DNA of 64,000 nucleotides, taken from NCBI GenBank assembly GCA_032164245.1, contig JAVMKO010000001.1:291015041-291079040 (forward strand), given 5' to 3'. Under the pieces are notes generated by a model. The model was not told the DNA's origin and did not search any database. It saw nothing but the letters and a program-made list of their open reading frames with translations. The position numbers were made by a program, and so were the translations under genes. This document shows, one piece after another, positions 1-10,240 of this stretch. Source of the DNA: Sternotherus odoratus (Eukaryota > Chordata > Testudines > Kinosternidae). Every line of letters begins with the position of its first letter. Position 1 is the stretch's first letter.

Positions 1-26
1 TGACGCGTGATTTTGTAAAGGAAGCA

Positions 27-32
27 TTTATT
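27..32 (-). promoter_or_regulatory. Poly(A) signal AATAAA on minus strand
   Basis: The reverse complement of tttatt lies about 52 bases beyond the stop codon of the minus-strand frame ending at 84. The spacing suits a polyadenylation signal for that frame, but a chance hexamer is possible. Confidence 0.35.
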
Positions 33-83
33 AATGAGTAACTTGCCCTAAGGACTTAGCGTGCTTTCATTGCTGGTCAATTT

Positions 84-450
84 CTACTCAAAGAGTTTGT
101 CAATATACTCCGGGATTGACCATAAGTCCTCCGCGGACATTTCAAGGAAGCTATCCAGGAGGTAGCGATGAATCCAGCGCAGCAGATTTCTGGGGAGAGC
201 TGCCTTATCTGGTCCCCCGTGATAGGACACCAACCCACGCCACGAAAGTAGTAGGTTGTCTGGTATCATTGAGCAGGCTAGCATTGCGGCGTATGGACCA
301 GGACTTTGCATGGACTCAAGGAGCATGCGCTCCCTATCTCTCCGAGAAATTCTCAGCAAAGTGATGTCATTCAGGGTTGCCTGTTTGAGATACGGACTGC
401 AATTAGTCGGGAAATAAAGAGTCCCAGCTGCAAAGTACTCTTTTCTGCTG
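84..450 (-). CDS. Unidentified minus-strand reading frame at the Harbinger element's left side
   Basis: The minus-strand frame is open from at least 560 to a TAG at 84-86. The part after about 450 reads like protein: charged and hydrophobic residues alternate, with stretches such as LLRISRRDRERMLLES and SIPEYIDKLFE at the C-terminus. The upstream part is a translation of a C-rich tract (about 465-500) and is probably not coding. A possible splice acceptor (cagcag on minus) sits at 445-450. An AATAAA follows the stop. I do not recognise the family. It could be a third gene of the transposon, a relic of another element, or a host exon. No function is assigned. Confidence 0.35.
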
Positions 451-955
451 AGGACCGACGAACCGAACCCCCCCCCCCCCGCCCGCCCCCCCCCCCCCCA
501 GCCCGTAGCGTTAGCTGGCAGGGAATCCGAGCCGTCTGCACGCGGTCTGAAGAGCCCCAAAAAGACCTTAGCGAGAGATTTTTTGGCATTTGCTTTGCAG
601 TTTGCGGTTTCAGTGGGAGCCAGCCACGCGGTGGGGGGAAGGGGGCGGGGTTGCTCTACAGTATGCAGGCGCCACTTTTAACTTACCATGGCCGGCTGCA
701 CAGTGATTTCAGAAGCCGTCTTGGGCTGAGGCACGCATATGTGTCTGAGATGCTCTGACTTTTCTGTGAGCTCTCCTCTCCTTTTAGGTGTAGAACATGA
801 CCTTGTACAGAAATCATATCAGGCCTCTGAATACTGAGTTTGCAAATGGCATAGTACTCCCATTGTGTACCGTCCGAGACTGCATCTGCCTCCTAACCTT
901 GAATGTATCGGTCTCATAACTTTCAAACTTTCTTTTCCCACACACTTGCCCACAG
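451..955. other. Probable intron or spacer with C-rich tract
   Basis: It holds a run of C broken only by single Gs (about 468-499), G-rich sequence at about 631-648, and a pyrimidine-rich stretch ending in cttgcccacag at 945-955. That end looks like the splice acceptor of the plus-strand exon that follows. No gene is seen here. Confidence 0.5.
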
Positions 956-1491
956 ATGAACAACAACAGATGAACTCCCGCCCTGCACCGCAGAAAAGAA
1001 AGCGTAAAAAGAAAACGCGAACGCGCGATGAGATGTTCACTGAACTCCTGGAGAACTCGCGCGCTGAGGCAGCCCGCCAGACGGACTGGAGGGAAAGAAT
1101 GATACAGGCAAGGGAACGAGACAGAGAGGAAAGGAATCGAGAGAGAGAGGAAAGGAGAGCCGCTGCAGAAAAGAGGGAAGCCGCTGCAGAAAAGAGGGAA
1201 GCCGCTGCAGAAAAGAGGGTAGAACGTGAGGAAAGACGCATGGATGCTTTCCTCCGCATAATGGAGGACCAGAGCGACATGCTGCGATCTCTGGTGGAGC
1301 TGCAGCATGCCCAAAGACCACCTCTGCAGCCCCTGTGTAACCACCTCCCCCCCTCCCCAACTCCCATAGATTCCCCACCCAGACGCGGGGTGAGAACACG
1401 GGGGGGCAAGGCCCGTGGGCCGCTCCACTCTACCCCACAAGCCAGCAGAAGCAGCAGCAGCAGCAGGCTGACTTTCTCAGAAAACTTTTAA
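956..1491 (+). CDS. Harbinger accessory protein (Myb/SANT-like), last exon, partial
   Basis: This is the C-terminal exon of the DNA-binding partner that Harbinger elements encode beside the transposase. In known elements the Myb/SANT-like protein binds the ends and brings the transposase to the nucleus. The exon starts after a good splice acceptor (AG at 954-955) and runs to TAA at 1489-1491. It encodes a basic patch (RKRKKKTRTRDEMF), then a long charged helix that includes three copies of the heptad AAAEKRE (21-bp repeats near 1158-1220), then a Leu/Met-rich oligomerisation-like helix (DAFLRIMEDQSDMLRSLVEL), and a Pro/Ser-rich tail. The N-terminal Myb domain is not in the window and should lie to the left. 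An AATAAA follows at 1628. The accessory identity comes from overall similarity to such proteins and from its neighbour. Confidence 0.7.
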
Positions 1492-1627
1492 AAGCTGCTG
1501 TGTCTTGCCCACCCCTCCTCTCCCCCTTCCCCCCCCCTCCTTTGCCCGCTCCTCCCCCACTGCGACTGCCGGTTTCCCTCCAGGATACCAGGACAGTGAT
1601 CCCCTGTATTTGTATTTCCGATGAACC

Positions 1628-1633
1628 AATAAA
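1628..1633 (+). promoter_or_regulatory. Poly(A) signal AATAAA, accessory gene
   Basis: It lies 137 bases past the accessory stop and only 26 bases before the oppositely directed signal at 1660-1665. The two convergent transcripts should end in the same small region or overlap slightly. Confidence 0.65.
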
Positions 1634-1659
1634 GGAACCATGATTTTTCCAACAGTGAT

Positions 1660-1665
1660 TTTATT
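1660..1665 (-). promoter_or_regulatory. Poly(A) signal AATAAA, transposase gene
   Basis: Reverse complement of tttatt, about 100 bases beyond the transposase stop codon at 1767. It is arranged tail to tail with the accessory gene's signal. Confidence 0.65.
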
Positions 1666-1766
1666 TCCTCTGCAAGCATGGGGATGGGGGAGGGAAAGCA
1701 TGGGGAGGGGGGAGGGAAAGAGGGTACAAGGGCAGCAGGCTTAGAGCACAGCAAGGGAGCAGATTC

Positions 1767-3146
1767 TCAAACGCCATCTCGACCACTCATAAAACTGTCT
1801 TTCAAGGCGTCCCTGAGGCGCAGGGCCTCACGGTGGGCTCTTTTACTTTCCCTGCTGTGTGGCTGCTCATAAGTAGCAGAAAGTAAATTTGCCTCTGCCT
1901 CCCAGCCCGCCATAAACGTTTCCCCCTTGCTCTCACAGATATTGTGGAGCACAGAGCAAGCAGCTATAACAATGGGGATATTTCTCTCGCGGATGTCTGA
2001 GCGAATGAGTAAGGAACGCCATCTCCCCTTCAAGCGGCCAAATGCACACTCCACGGCCATTCTGCACTTGCTCAGCCTGTAGTTGAACAGCTCCTGACCC
2101 CTGTCCAGGGCTCCTGTGTAGGGCTTCATAAGCCAGGGCATTAGGGGGTAGGCTGGGTCCCCAATGATCACGATCGGCATTTCGACCCCCCCCCCCACAG
2201 AAATTTTCTGGTCGGGGAAGAAAGTGCCTTGCTGCAGCTGTCTAAAAACCCTAGAGTTCCTGAACACTCGAGCGTCATGAAGCTTTCCCGGCCACCCCAC
2301 GTACAGGTCGGTGAAACGTCCCTTGTGGTCAACCACTGCTTGCATGACCATTGAGTAATATCCCTTCCGGTTTCTGTACTTGGCGGCCTCGTGGTCCGGT
2401 GCCAGGATAGGGATATGAGTCCCATCTATAGCCCCACCACAGTTAGGGAATCCCATGGCGGCAAAGCCATCTATTGTGGTTTGCAGGTTTCCGAGGTTTA
2501 TAACCCGGTGTAGCAGCCGCTCGACGATTGCCCTGCTTACTTGCATCACAGCAAAGCCCACTGTAGACCTACCCACCCCAAACTGATTCGCCACTGACCG
2601 GTAGCTGTCTGGCGTTGCAAGCTTCCAGAGGGCTATCGCCACTCGCTTCTCCACTGTAAGGGCCGCTCTCATTTTGGTATTCCTGCGCTGGAGGGCCGGG
2701 GACAGCAAGTCACAAAGTTCCATGAAGGTGCCCTTTCGCATGCGGAAGTTTCTGAGCCACTGGGAGTCATCCCAGACCCGCAGCACTATGCGGTCCCACC
2801 AGTCCGTGCTTGTTTCCCTGGCCCAGAATCGGCGTTCGATGGCATGAGCCTGCTCCATTGCCACCATTCTTGACAGATTGTCAGTCGCCCTACTTGCAAA
2901 AACGGCAGTGTCCATGTCGTCCCCGCTGTGCACGTCAGTGTCCCTGTCGTCCCCGCTGTGCACGGCAGTGTCCCTGTCGTCCCCGCTGTGCTTGTCCATC
3001 TCCTCCTCACTGTCGTCGGGTTCCGGAAAGCGCAGTTCTCCCCGGATCGCATTCCTCCTCTGCAGACGGTGCAGCAGGAACTCAGCAACCGTGATCGAGG
3101 TCCTCACAACAGCCATTACTGCAGCCGTGGTGTCAGCGGGCTCCAT
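1767..3146 (-). CDS. PIF/Harbinger transposase (HARBI1-like, DDE_Tnp_4), uninterrupted
   Basis: This nuclease cuts and rejoins the transposon ends. The 459-residue frame has no stop or frameshift. A helix-turn-helix-like segment lies around residues 165-207 (YRSVANQFGVGRSTVGFAV). The catalytic fold follows: D241 in GGAIDGTHIPI, a conserved block GWPGKLHDARVF around 284-295, D330 in IIGDPAYPL, and E366 in VECAFGRLKGRW. The last two acidic residues are separated by 35 residues, the usual spacing. The start at 3146 gives MEPADTTAAV and a family-typical length. An acidic N-terminal stretch (53-82) has three copies of a ten-residue unit like HSGDDRDTAV, from a 30-bp tandem repeat at about 2900-2990. 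Three subterminal repeats lie upstream. All three presumed catalytic residues are present, so activity is possible but untested. Confidence 0.93.
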   Translation of the reverse strand: MEPADTTAAVMAVVRTSITVAEFLLHRLQRRNAIRGELRFPEPDDSEEEMDKHSGDDRDTAVHSGDDRDTDVHSGDDMDTAVFASRATDNLSRMVAMEQAHAIERRFWARETSTDWWDRIVLRVWDDSQWLRNFRMRKGTFMELCDLLSPALQRRNTKMRAALTVEKRVAIALWKLATPDSYRSVANQFGVGRSTVGFAVMQVSRAIVERLLHRVINLGNLQTTIDGFAAMGFPNCGGAIDGTHIPILAPDHEAAKYRNRKGYYSMVMQAVVDHKGRFTDLYVGWPGKLHDARVFRNSRVFRQLQQGTFFPDQKISVGGGVEMPIVIIGDPAYPLMPWLMKPYTGALDRGQELFNYRLSKCRMAVECAFGRLKGRWRSLLIRSDIRERNIPIVIAACSVLHNICESKGETFMAGWEAEANLLSATYEQPHSRESKRAHREALRLRDALKDSFMSGRDGV

Positions 3147-3194
3147 GCTTGCAATGCTATGGCGTTAGCACGGCGGAGAAAGGGCGCGAATTAT

Positions 3195-3355
3195 GGGATG
3201 CCTACCTACAGTGCACCGCTCGGAATGGGGGTGGGCGGCGCGGAAAAAGGGCGCGAAATTTGGAAATGCCTACCCATAGTGCAGCACTCGAAATGGTGCC
3301 TGCTGGGGGATCAGGGAACTGTGGGATAGGTACCCACAGTGCAACGCTCGTCATG
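3195..3355. repeat. Three subterminal direct repeats upstream of the transposase
   Basis: A unit of about 33 bases recurs at 3195-3227, 3262-3295 and 3321-3355. Each has the form TACC(T/C)ACAGTGCA followed by a CGCTCG-like block. The spacing is about 60-67 bases. They lie between the transposase start and the transposon end, where Harbinger elements often carry protein-binding sites and where the transposase promoter should be. Confidence 0.65.
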
Positions 3356-3539
3356 TCGACGCTTGCAAAAGTTTTGCGGACAGACACTGTCGACGTACTG
3401 TGCGTAGCTGTGCCTAGTGAAGACACACAACATCGACTGTATACCGTCGCGTTCACAACATCGACATAAAGGAAATCGAACTACTGCTGTAGTGAAGACA
3501 TACCCTTATTTACTGTCATTATTTATCCCGTTCCTAATG

Positions 3540-5130
3540 GTTCCTAACATTCTGTTAACTGCATTGACTGCGCTCCACACTGAATGGATGTTTTCAGAGA
3601 CCTCTTCAGGATAACTCCAAGAGCTATTTCTTGAGTGATAACAGCTTTTGTGAGATCCCTTTGGGATTCTTCACAGTCTTCTCCAGACTTAACGATCTTT
3701 AATAATTTTATATCATCTGCAAACTTTGACACCTCTCTGTTTACTCCTTTTTCCAGATCATTTATGAATATGTTGAACAACACTGGTCCTAGGACAGATC
3801 CAATTTACCGCTCTGCACTGTGAAAATTGACCTGTTTTTCCTACCTTTTATCCAGTTGCTGATCCATGAGAGGACTTTCTCTCTTATCCCATTGCACCTT
3901 ACTTTGCTTAAGAGCCTTTGGTGACGGACCTTGTCAAAGGCTTCTGAAAATCTAAGTACATTATATCTGCTGGATCACCTTTGTCCACGTGTTTGTTGAC
4001 CCCTCAAATAATTCTAGTAGATTAGCGAGGCATGGTTTCCCTTTACAAAAACCATGTTGACTCTCCCCCAACATATTGTATTCATCTAAGGGTGTCTGCT
4101 AATTCTGTTCTTTACTATGGTTTCAACCAATATACCTGGCATTGAAGTTAGGCTTACTAGCCTGTAACTGCCAGGGTCACCTCTGGACCCTTTTAAAAAA
4201 ATAAGTGTCACATTAGTTAGCCTCCAGTCATCTGATAGAGGAGCTGATTTAAATGATAGGGTGCATATTACAGTTAACAGCTCTGCAATTTCATATCTGA
4301 GTTCCTTGAGACCTCGTGAGCGAATCTTGGTGATTTATTACTGTTCAATGTATCCATTTGTTCCAAAACCTCCTCCATTGACACTCTGGGACAGTTCCTC
4401 AGCTTGTCACCCAAAAAGAATGGCTCAAGTGTGGGAATTTCCCTCACATCCTCTGCAGTGAAGACTGATGCAAAGAATTCATTTAGCAGCGTTGCAACTG
4501 CCTCGTCTTCCTTGTGTGCTCCTTTAGGAACTCGTTTGTCCAGTGTCCCCAGTGACTGTTTGGCAGGCTTCCTGCCTCTGATGTGCTTAACATTTTTTTT
4601 GTTGTTAGTTGCTCTTCAAATTATTTTTTGGCCTGCCTAATTATACTTTTATATTTCACTTTTCAGTTTATGCTCCTCACTATTATCCTTGGTAGGACTT
4701 TTTAAAGGATGCCTTTTTGCCTCTTACTGCCTCTTTTACACCATTGTTTCACCATGGTGGCATTTATTTTTTGGGGCCTCTTACTACTCTCTTTAATTGG
4801 GGGTATACATTTAATTTGAGCCTCTAATATAGTGTTTTAAAATTTTCCATATTGGTTGCAGGCATTTCACTTTAGTGACTGTTCCTTTTAATTTCTAACA
4901 AGCATCCTCATTTTTGCATTGTTCCCCTTTCTGAAGTTAAATACTACTATGGTGGGCACCTTCAGTATTCCCCCACAAGGATTTGCAATAGAATTACATT
5001 AAGGTCACTATTACAGAGCAGCTCAGCTATATGCAACTCTTGGACCAGCTCCTGGGTTCCATTTAGGGCTAAATCAAGAATTGCCTCTCCCTTGTATATT
5101 CCAGGATTAGCTACTCCAAAAATCTTTCAG
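3540..5130 (-). mobile_element. CR1-type LINE fragment with reverse transcriptase, decayed
   Basis: The minus strand shows pieces of a non-LTR reverse transcriptase. MLFNIFINDLEKGV and KFADDIKLL lie near 3640-3783; the second holds the F-ADD active-site motif. Near 3900-3970 the minus strand reads like YLDFQKAFDKVPH. Stops and frameshifts break the frame throughout. Sequence beyond about 4600 is the more degraded upstream part of ORF2. The 3' end of the LINE would face the Harbinger element. Boundaries are approximate. Confidence 0.8.
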
Positions 5131-5794
5131 CTGGAGTACACCCCAACTTTCAGTACACCCCTTAATGCCATCTTATGGGCCAGATAATCAGTGGGTGTAA
5201 CTACACATAGTTCCATTTTTGCCAATGCTGATGTATATCAACTGAGGAGCTGACTGGCCCTAACATCTAAAAAATCAAAAGCATGGAAATGTTTCTTACC
5301 CTAAGTGAGCTAGGACTTATGTTCCTGGTCACTTTAATGCCTTTAAACCCAACTTGCATTCTTTACCCTCATTTTCTCTCTCTTTCTTTGACCAATTTCT
5401 CTCTTTTCCTTTCCTTATTCCATCCTTCTCTCCCTCAGCTGTGATTGCAAGCACTTTATTTCTCGTCCCATCACCATGCATCTTTCATGTTCTACCCCAC
5501 TTTGCTATATATTTAATGAGGGGCAGGACTCCTCCATTGGTAACAATCAGTCTGTGCGACATATTTGGGTTCCCCTCAGGATTTCTAGTGAAGTAAAATG
5601 TGTCTTTCATTTTTTATGAATCTGCTCAATAATTGATTAATGATGTAGGATGAAGTCACCATCTTGGAGATGGCTTTTGTCTGTCGAGATGTTGCAGTGG
5701 GGATGGGTGGGGAAGGGAAGGGTTAACCTATGGACAGTGTTTCCATGTGAGAGGCCAAGAAGAGAAGATCAACTCGGATCCCATCGTCTGGCAT

Positions 5795-5828
<34 letters not shown>

Positions 5829-7424
5829 ATCCCACTGCCCGGATCAAAAACCTGCCCCTATAGATGGGGGTTCTGGGTCAGAATCACAATGGAAATGGCT
5901 TTTTTTCTTGCTCTAGTTCTGGATGTAGCCCCATAATTCAGGACTCACAAGATATGAGTAAAAGTCATTACCGTCTGATGGGCGTTCAGTGACCATCTCC
6001 TCAATGCTGCATTCCAGCCCTGGCCAGGCAATTGCCTTGCTAGTCATGAACTGGCCAGTGTGTAGTTCCATGCCTCCAGCCAGTGGAATCAGAACTGATT
6101 GAATGACTTGTCAGACTGCTAAAAGTGTAGGCTGGCCAGCTGAGCTGCCTGGAGAACAGTGCAGCAGGCAGTCACGGTGGGGTGATGCATGGCAGAAGCC
6201 AGCTGCAAGGTCCCCTGTTCACTGGTACACAAGACATGGTGGGGAGGGGGAGGTTTAGAGTCCAGCTGCCTGGAGAACATAGTGGGAGGTAAGGCCCAGG
6301 GATTGGGGGGAGGCTAAGGTGACCAGATTTCCAAGTGCAAAAAGCAGGACATGTTTGCGGTGACATGTTCTGTAGTTGTGAAATACTCATACAAAAGACA
6401 AGCAGGCACTTATTAAACAACCTGTGCTAGTGTGACAACTGCCAGGTTCTGAAGCACCAGCTCTTGCAATGGGAGTAACACCTTTGTGAATTCTACCCTT
6501 AGTGGCTGAATGGGTTTTTAATGAAACTCTGAACCAGCGTCCTTAACACTCACTCTGAGTCAAAGGACAACTTTAGGTGTGTTTATACTCTGTCAGCTTC
6601 TGTCTTCACTCCAAACACCATTCATCCCACTGAACGCTTGGGCCACTGAACCATTTGCTCCTGGTAAACACAGCAACTTCCACTTGATTAGCAGCACGTC
6701 TTGAACCAACATTTTGTAGTTACGAAAGCAACAAATGTTCTGATTAATGAAAAATTGGGACAGTTCAGTTGTCCCAAAAGAAGTCCATGGGACATCACAT
6801 GAAAAAACCAAGGCTATCTCAGTCAGACTAGGACCTATAGTCATCTTAAGCCACAATGCATGGAAAGCATAGGGGGGAAACACCCTATCCTCACAAACAA
6901 TCAGTGTCACAAATAGCCTCTGGCAGATTTTACATCAATGAGCATTTTTTAATTGTGAGGCCTCGCTGTATGGATTGTAATTGGAATGTCAGGTGCAGGG
7001 ATAATGCAATGTTGCCAACTTTCACAATATTATTCAGAATCTTCAAAATATGAGGTGGTTTTCTTAAAGCCCCCAGCTCCTCTGTAAAAATCTCAGTTTC
7101 AGTTTAAAAGAGTTTCTAGCCCTGATGGTTGTGGAGAAAAGCTTGAAAATGTGACCTGCGTGCCCCCCAAAGGTTCAGAAACAAGACACTAAGTAAGAAG
7201 AACCTGACGTGTAGGGGGTTTGTAAACTCTCATGATTTTAGGGACAGTCTCATGAATTGGGGTGGGGCTGACCATTTTTGGCACTTGGGACTGGAAATGA
7301 TGGGAATAAAAAGTATTTCATTGCAGTAGAATAAGTTCACATTGCTGCAAAATCCAGGAGTTGTTGTTGTAGAATTTGGTCCCAGTATCTATGAAACTTT
7401 CATGCCACCCACTACTGTAGTATC
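5131..7424. other. Intergenic, no gene recognised; GA repeat and a short repeat fragment
   Basis: A (GA)n run lies at 5798-5825. At about 6314-6350 a short piece (aaggtgaccagattt) resembles the end of the small hAT family seen complete at 49197 and 51407. The rest is AT/GC-mixed sequence with only short accidental frames. Confidence 0.6.
5798..5825. repeat. (GA)n microsatellite
   Basis: An uninterrupted GA dinucleotide run of about 14 units. Confidence 0.9.
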
Positions 7425-7635
7425 TGAGAAATTCACAACTTCTGACATACTTAACTTCCCAAAACTCCTATGAGGTAGGAAAGTGTTATTGTCCCCATTA
7501 TACAGATGGGCAGCACAGAGAAGCTAAATGACTTACTCAATGTCATACAAGAAGTCTGTGGCATAACAGAGACTTGAACCTACATCTTCTCAGCTCTAGG
7601 CTACAGCTGTAACCACTGGACCTTCATTTCATCAT
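7425..7635 (-). mobile_element. MIR-type SINE, antisense
   Basis: It has the order typical of an inverted MIR: tatgaggtagg, ccccattatacagatg, gcagcacagagaagctaaatgac, then a cttgaaccta-type segment and taaccactgg. It is an old copy with no visible TSD. Confidence 0.7.
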
Positions 7636-7720
7636 GGCACAGATTACACAAGGCCCTGGCCGTAAGTGAAACTAATTACTCTTCCCAGACCAGAATAGGT
7701 TATTTTAGTACTGAGTAGAT

Positions 7721-8051
7721 CAGGGGTTGGCAACTTTCAGCACGCAGCCTGGCAGGGTAATTCATTGGCGGACTGCAAGACATTTTGTTTACATTGAGCA
7801 TCCTCAGGCATGGCCTCCCGCAGCTCCCAGGGGCTACGGTTCACCATTCACGGCCAATGGGAGCTGCGGAAAGTGGCGGCCAGCACATCCCATGCGGGCT
7901 TCCCGCAGTTCCCATTGGCTGGAAACAGTGAGTCGCAGCCACCAGGAGCTGCGGGGGTCTGTGCCTGTGGACAGTCAACGTAAACAAAATGCCTCACATC
8001 CCACCAGTGCATTGCCCTGATAGGCTGTGTGCCAAAGGTTGCCGACCCCTG
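7721..8051. mobile_element. Non-autonomous hAT element, 331 bp
   Basis: The ends CAGGGGTTGGCAAC and GTTGCCGACCCCTG are imperfect inverted repeats. The flanks are GAGTAGAT (7713-7720) and GAGTATAT (8052-8059), an 8-bp TSD with one mismatch. The centre is GC-rich and has no transposase. Confidence 0.85.
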
Positions 8052-8491
8052 GAGTATATGGAATCCTCAAACTCTGGCTTTAAGGTAAGACTTGCTAGTG
8101 TCAGCCGCCACTTGCCCACATGAGATTAATTTCCAGGCCCCCCAGAGAGAAGTAAATTTGATGTTGAATCTCATGCCTGGCAGTCCTTGTCTATCATACT
8201 TAGCCATCAGCCTGGATAACGCTGTGTTGTCAGACAAAATTGTACTGCTGTAACTCAAAGTAAAGGAACCATTCTCTTTAATAGGAGCTCTGGGGTCTCC
8301 CCTGCAGCTTCCTCCCCAGTGGTGCTGCTTCATTGCCCCCCCACCCCTTTTTTTTTTTGTCTGCTGCTACTCAGTCAGGGCTGTTGATCCAGATTAATGC
8401 AATGCCATAGGCTGACAAAGGGCTAGTTAAGGAGGTGAGTGCACAGGTGGTTGCTTCAGGTATTTGATGTGAGAAACAAAAAGGTACCTTG
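8052..8491. other. Intergenic, nothing recognised
   Basis: Unique-looking sequence with a short T-run near 8347. No supportable gene or repeat. Confidence 0.5.
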
Positions 8492-9125
8492 ACAGAATCA
8501 TAGACATGAAAGGATGGAAGAGATCTCAAGAGATCACTTCATCCAGCCCCCTGTGCTGAAGCAGGACTACGTATAAACACCTTTCCAGGATGGTCTACAG
8601 GCGCTTTAAAACCTCCAGAGACAAAGAGTTCACAAGTTCCCTACTCAGCCTGTTCCAGTTGAACTGTGCTTATAATTAAACAAGTTTTTCTTAATTTGTA
8701 ACCTAAATCTCCCTTATTGCAAATGAAGCCCATTACTTCTTGTCCTGCTTTCAGTGGACATGCAGCACAATTATCACCAGTCTTTTTATGCCAACCTTTT
8801 AATTATTTGAAGACTGTTATCATGTTCCCCCCTCAGCCTTCTCTTCTCTAAACTAATCCTGGTCAGTTCTTTCAGCCTTTCCTCATCTTTCATGTTTTCT
8901 AAACCTCTTTTATCATTTTTGTTGCTCTCCTCTGGTCTCTCCAATATCTCCACATTTTCTTAAATGTCGTGCTCAAAACCGAACACTCCAGCTGAGGCCT
9001 CATCAGTGCCAAATAGAGCGGAAAAAATATTTCCTTCTTATATATGACCCTCCTGTTAATGCCTCCCAGAATGATATTAGCCGTTTTCACTGCAGCATCA
9101 TATTGCTCTTCTAGCAATAGCTAGC
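8492..9125 (-). mobile_element. CR1 LINE 3' fragment
   Basis: The minus strand carries the end of the CR1 ORF2 (LYLALMRPQLECSVL and RRATKMIKEV near 8899-9020) and the CR1 3' region, finishing at the left with the agaatcatagac motif (minus strand: tctatgattct). Confidence 0.85.
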
Positions 9126-9879
9126 AATATTCCACAGTCTCCCTGTGGACGCTGCTGAATGTTTTCCTGAAGGCGATAAAGTTAAATAAAATGGCAGGAG
9201 CTTTTTTGATGATCTGACAAAGAATGAATATCTGTTCACAGCCTGACCTACCTGATCTTCCCCATGCCCCAGGTCTCTCTCATCACCTGGAGTCTGCTGC
9301 TCAGGAGTTGATATCAGCAGAGCCCAGGGTTGCCATAGGGAGGCTAGTTCCAGCCACCAGTGAAAAAGTCCACCGGGGCTACCAGACTCCCCTTCTTGTT
9401 ATATTTCATGAACTACCTGCTTCATTCAATTCAGCATAACAGTAGCCAATACTTTGCCAGGGATGGATAGCAGTACAATACCACTTCTGTGCGTGCATTG
9501 AGTAAGATCCCTTTTGGGGGGGGGGCAGGGGGAGGCCTTAAAAATATTTTTTTCTTGATGAAACACATTTATAGTTAGCAATTCCTTACTTGGAGTTCTT
9601 GGGGAAAGAAAGGGAATGTCCATTTCTGAGCCATGAAACTACACACAACAATCACAAGTCCCATAACAATAATTTTTCAAAGCACTAGCAATTCTAAAGT
9701 GAATGTTTTACTTGAGGGAATTTATAACAGCCTACGCCTTTATTGGCTGGTGGTAGGAATTATGGTTATTATAGAAAGAGAGCTAAATATTAAACTTGGG
9801 TCTAAAAGAAAGATAAACCATTTATTCAGCCCTGGAAACAAACAAATAAAGCCTTCTTGAAAGGCTAATAAAATATTCA
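9126..9879. other. Intergenic, nothing recognised
   Basis: Mixed composition with a G run at about 9514-9525. No gene or repeat family that I can name. Confidence 0.4.
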
Positions 9880-10240
9880 GAAATCTTAGTGGAAAAGGTT
9901 TTTTTGCTCAAAACCTCACCAGGGACTGAGTACATTTTGGAATAGTACTGACCTCCACCCAGGAAGAATTTCTTGATTGTCATTTTACCAGAGTCTCTCT
10001 CTGGTTGAAAATTTTTCATCAGGAAGTTTTCGATTTTAAAAAAGTGGCTTTTTGAATCATATGGACCATTTTGAAAAAATATTCGTACCATTTGAAATTT
10101 TCTGATTTGATTAAACAATTTGAGATTGAAAAAAATATCTGTTTTCAATCAAATCAACCAAAAAAAGTTTCCTTTTGATTGGAACCAGATGGAAGTGAAA
10201 CAAAAAAAATTCTGTTTTGGCTTTTTGGAGTTTGGCGAAG
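9880..10240. mobile_element. AT-rich interspersed repeat, possible MITE
   Basis: Rich in blocks such as gaaaatttttcatcag and tttgaaaaaatattc. It resembles the AT-rich element at 47291-47646 and the stretch at 20630-20800. Ends are not defined. Confidence 0.35.

Larger units (their letters stand above)
1..3505 (-). mobile_element. PIF/Harbinger DNA transposon, right part (left end outside window)
   Basis: Two convergent genes, a DDE transposase on minus and a Myb/SANT-type accessory exon on plus, mark a PIF/Harbinger element. The right terminus, read inwards, is GGGTATGTCTTCACTACAGC (3505 back to 3486) and is followed by TTA at 3506-3508, the three-base target typical of Harbinger. The left end is not in the window, so its TIR and TSD cannot be checked. 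The long open transposase frame suggests a fairly recent copy. Whether 1-800 belongs to the same element is uncertain. Confidence 0.85.

Noticed and set aside
306..758. 150-codon plus-strand frame over the C-rich tract
   Set aside because: Its proline run comes from the poly-C tract and it overlaps the better minus-strand frame; no domain.
814..1440. Two long minus-strand frames across the accessory exon
   Set aside because: Shadows of the plus-strand exon; their repeated FCSGFPL or FSAAAS units are the antisense of the heptad repeat.
2810..3168. Pro/Ser/Cys-rich plus-strand frames
   Set aside because: Antisense of the transposase N-terminal 30-bp repeats.
6314..6350. Complete small hAT
   Set aside because: Only one end-like piece is present; no second terminus or duplication.
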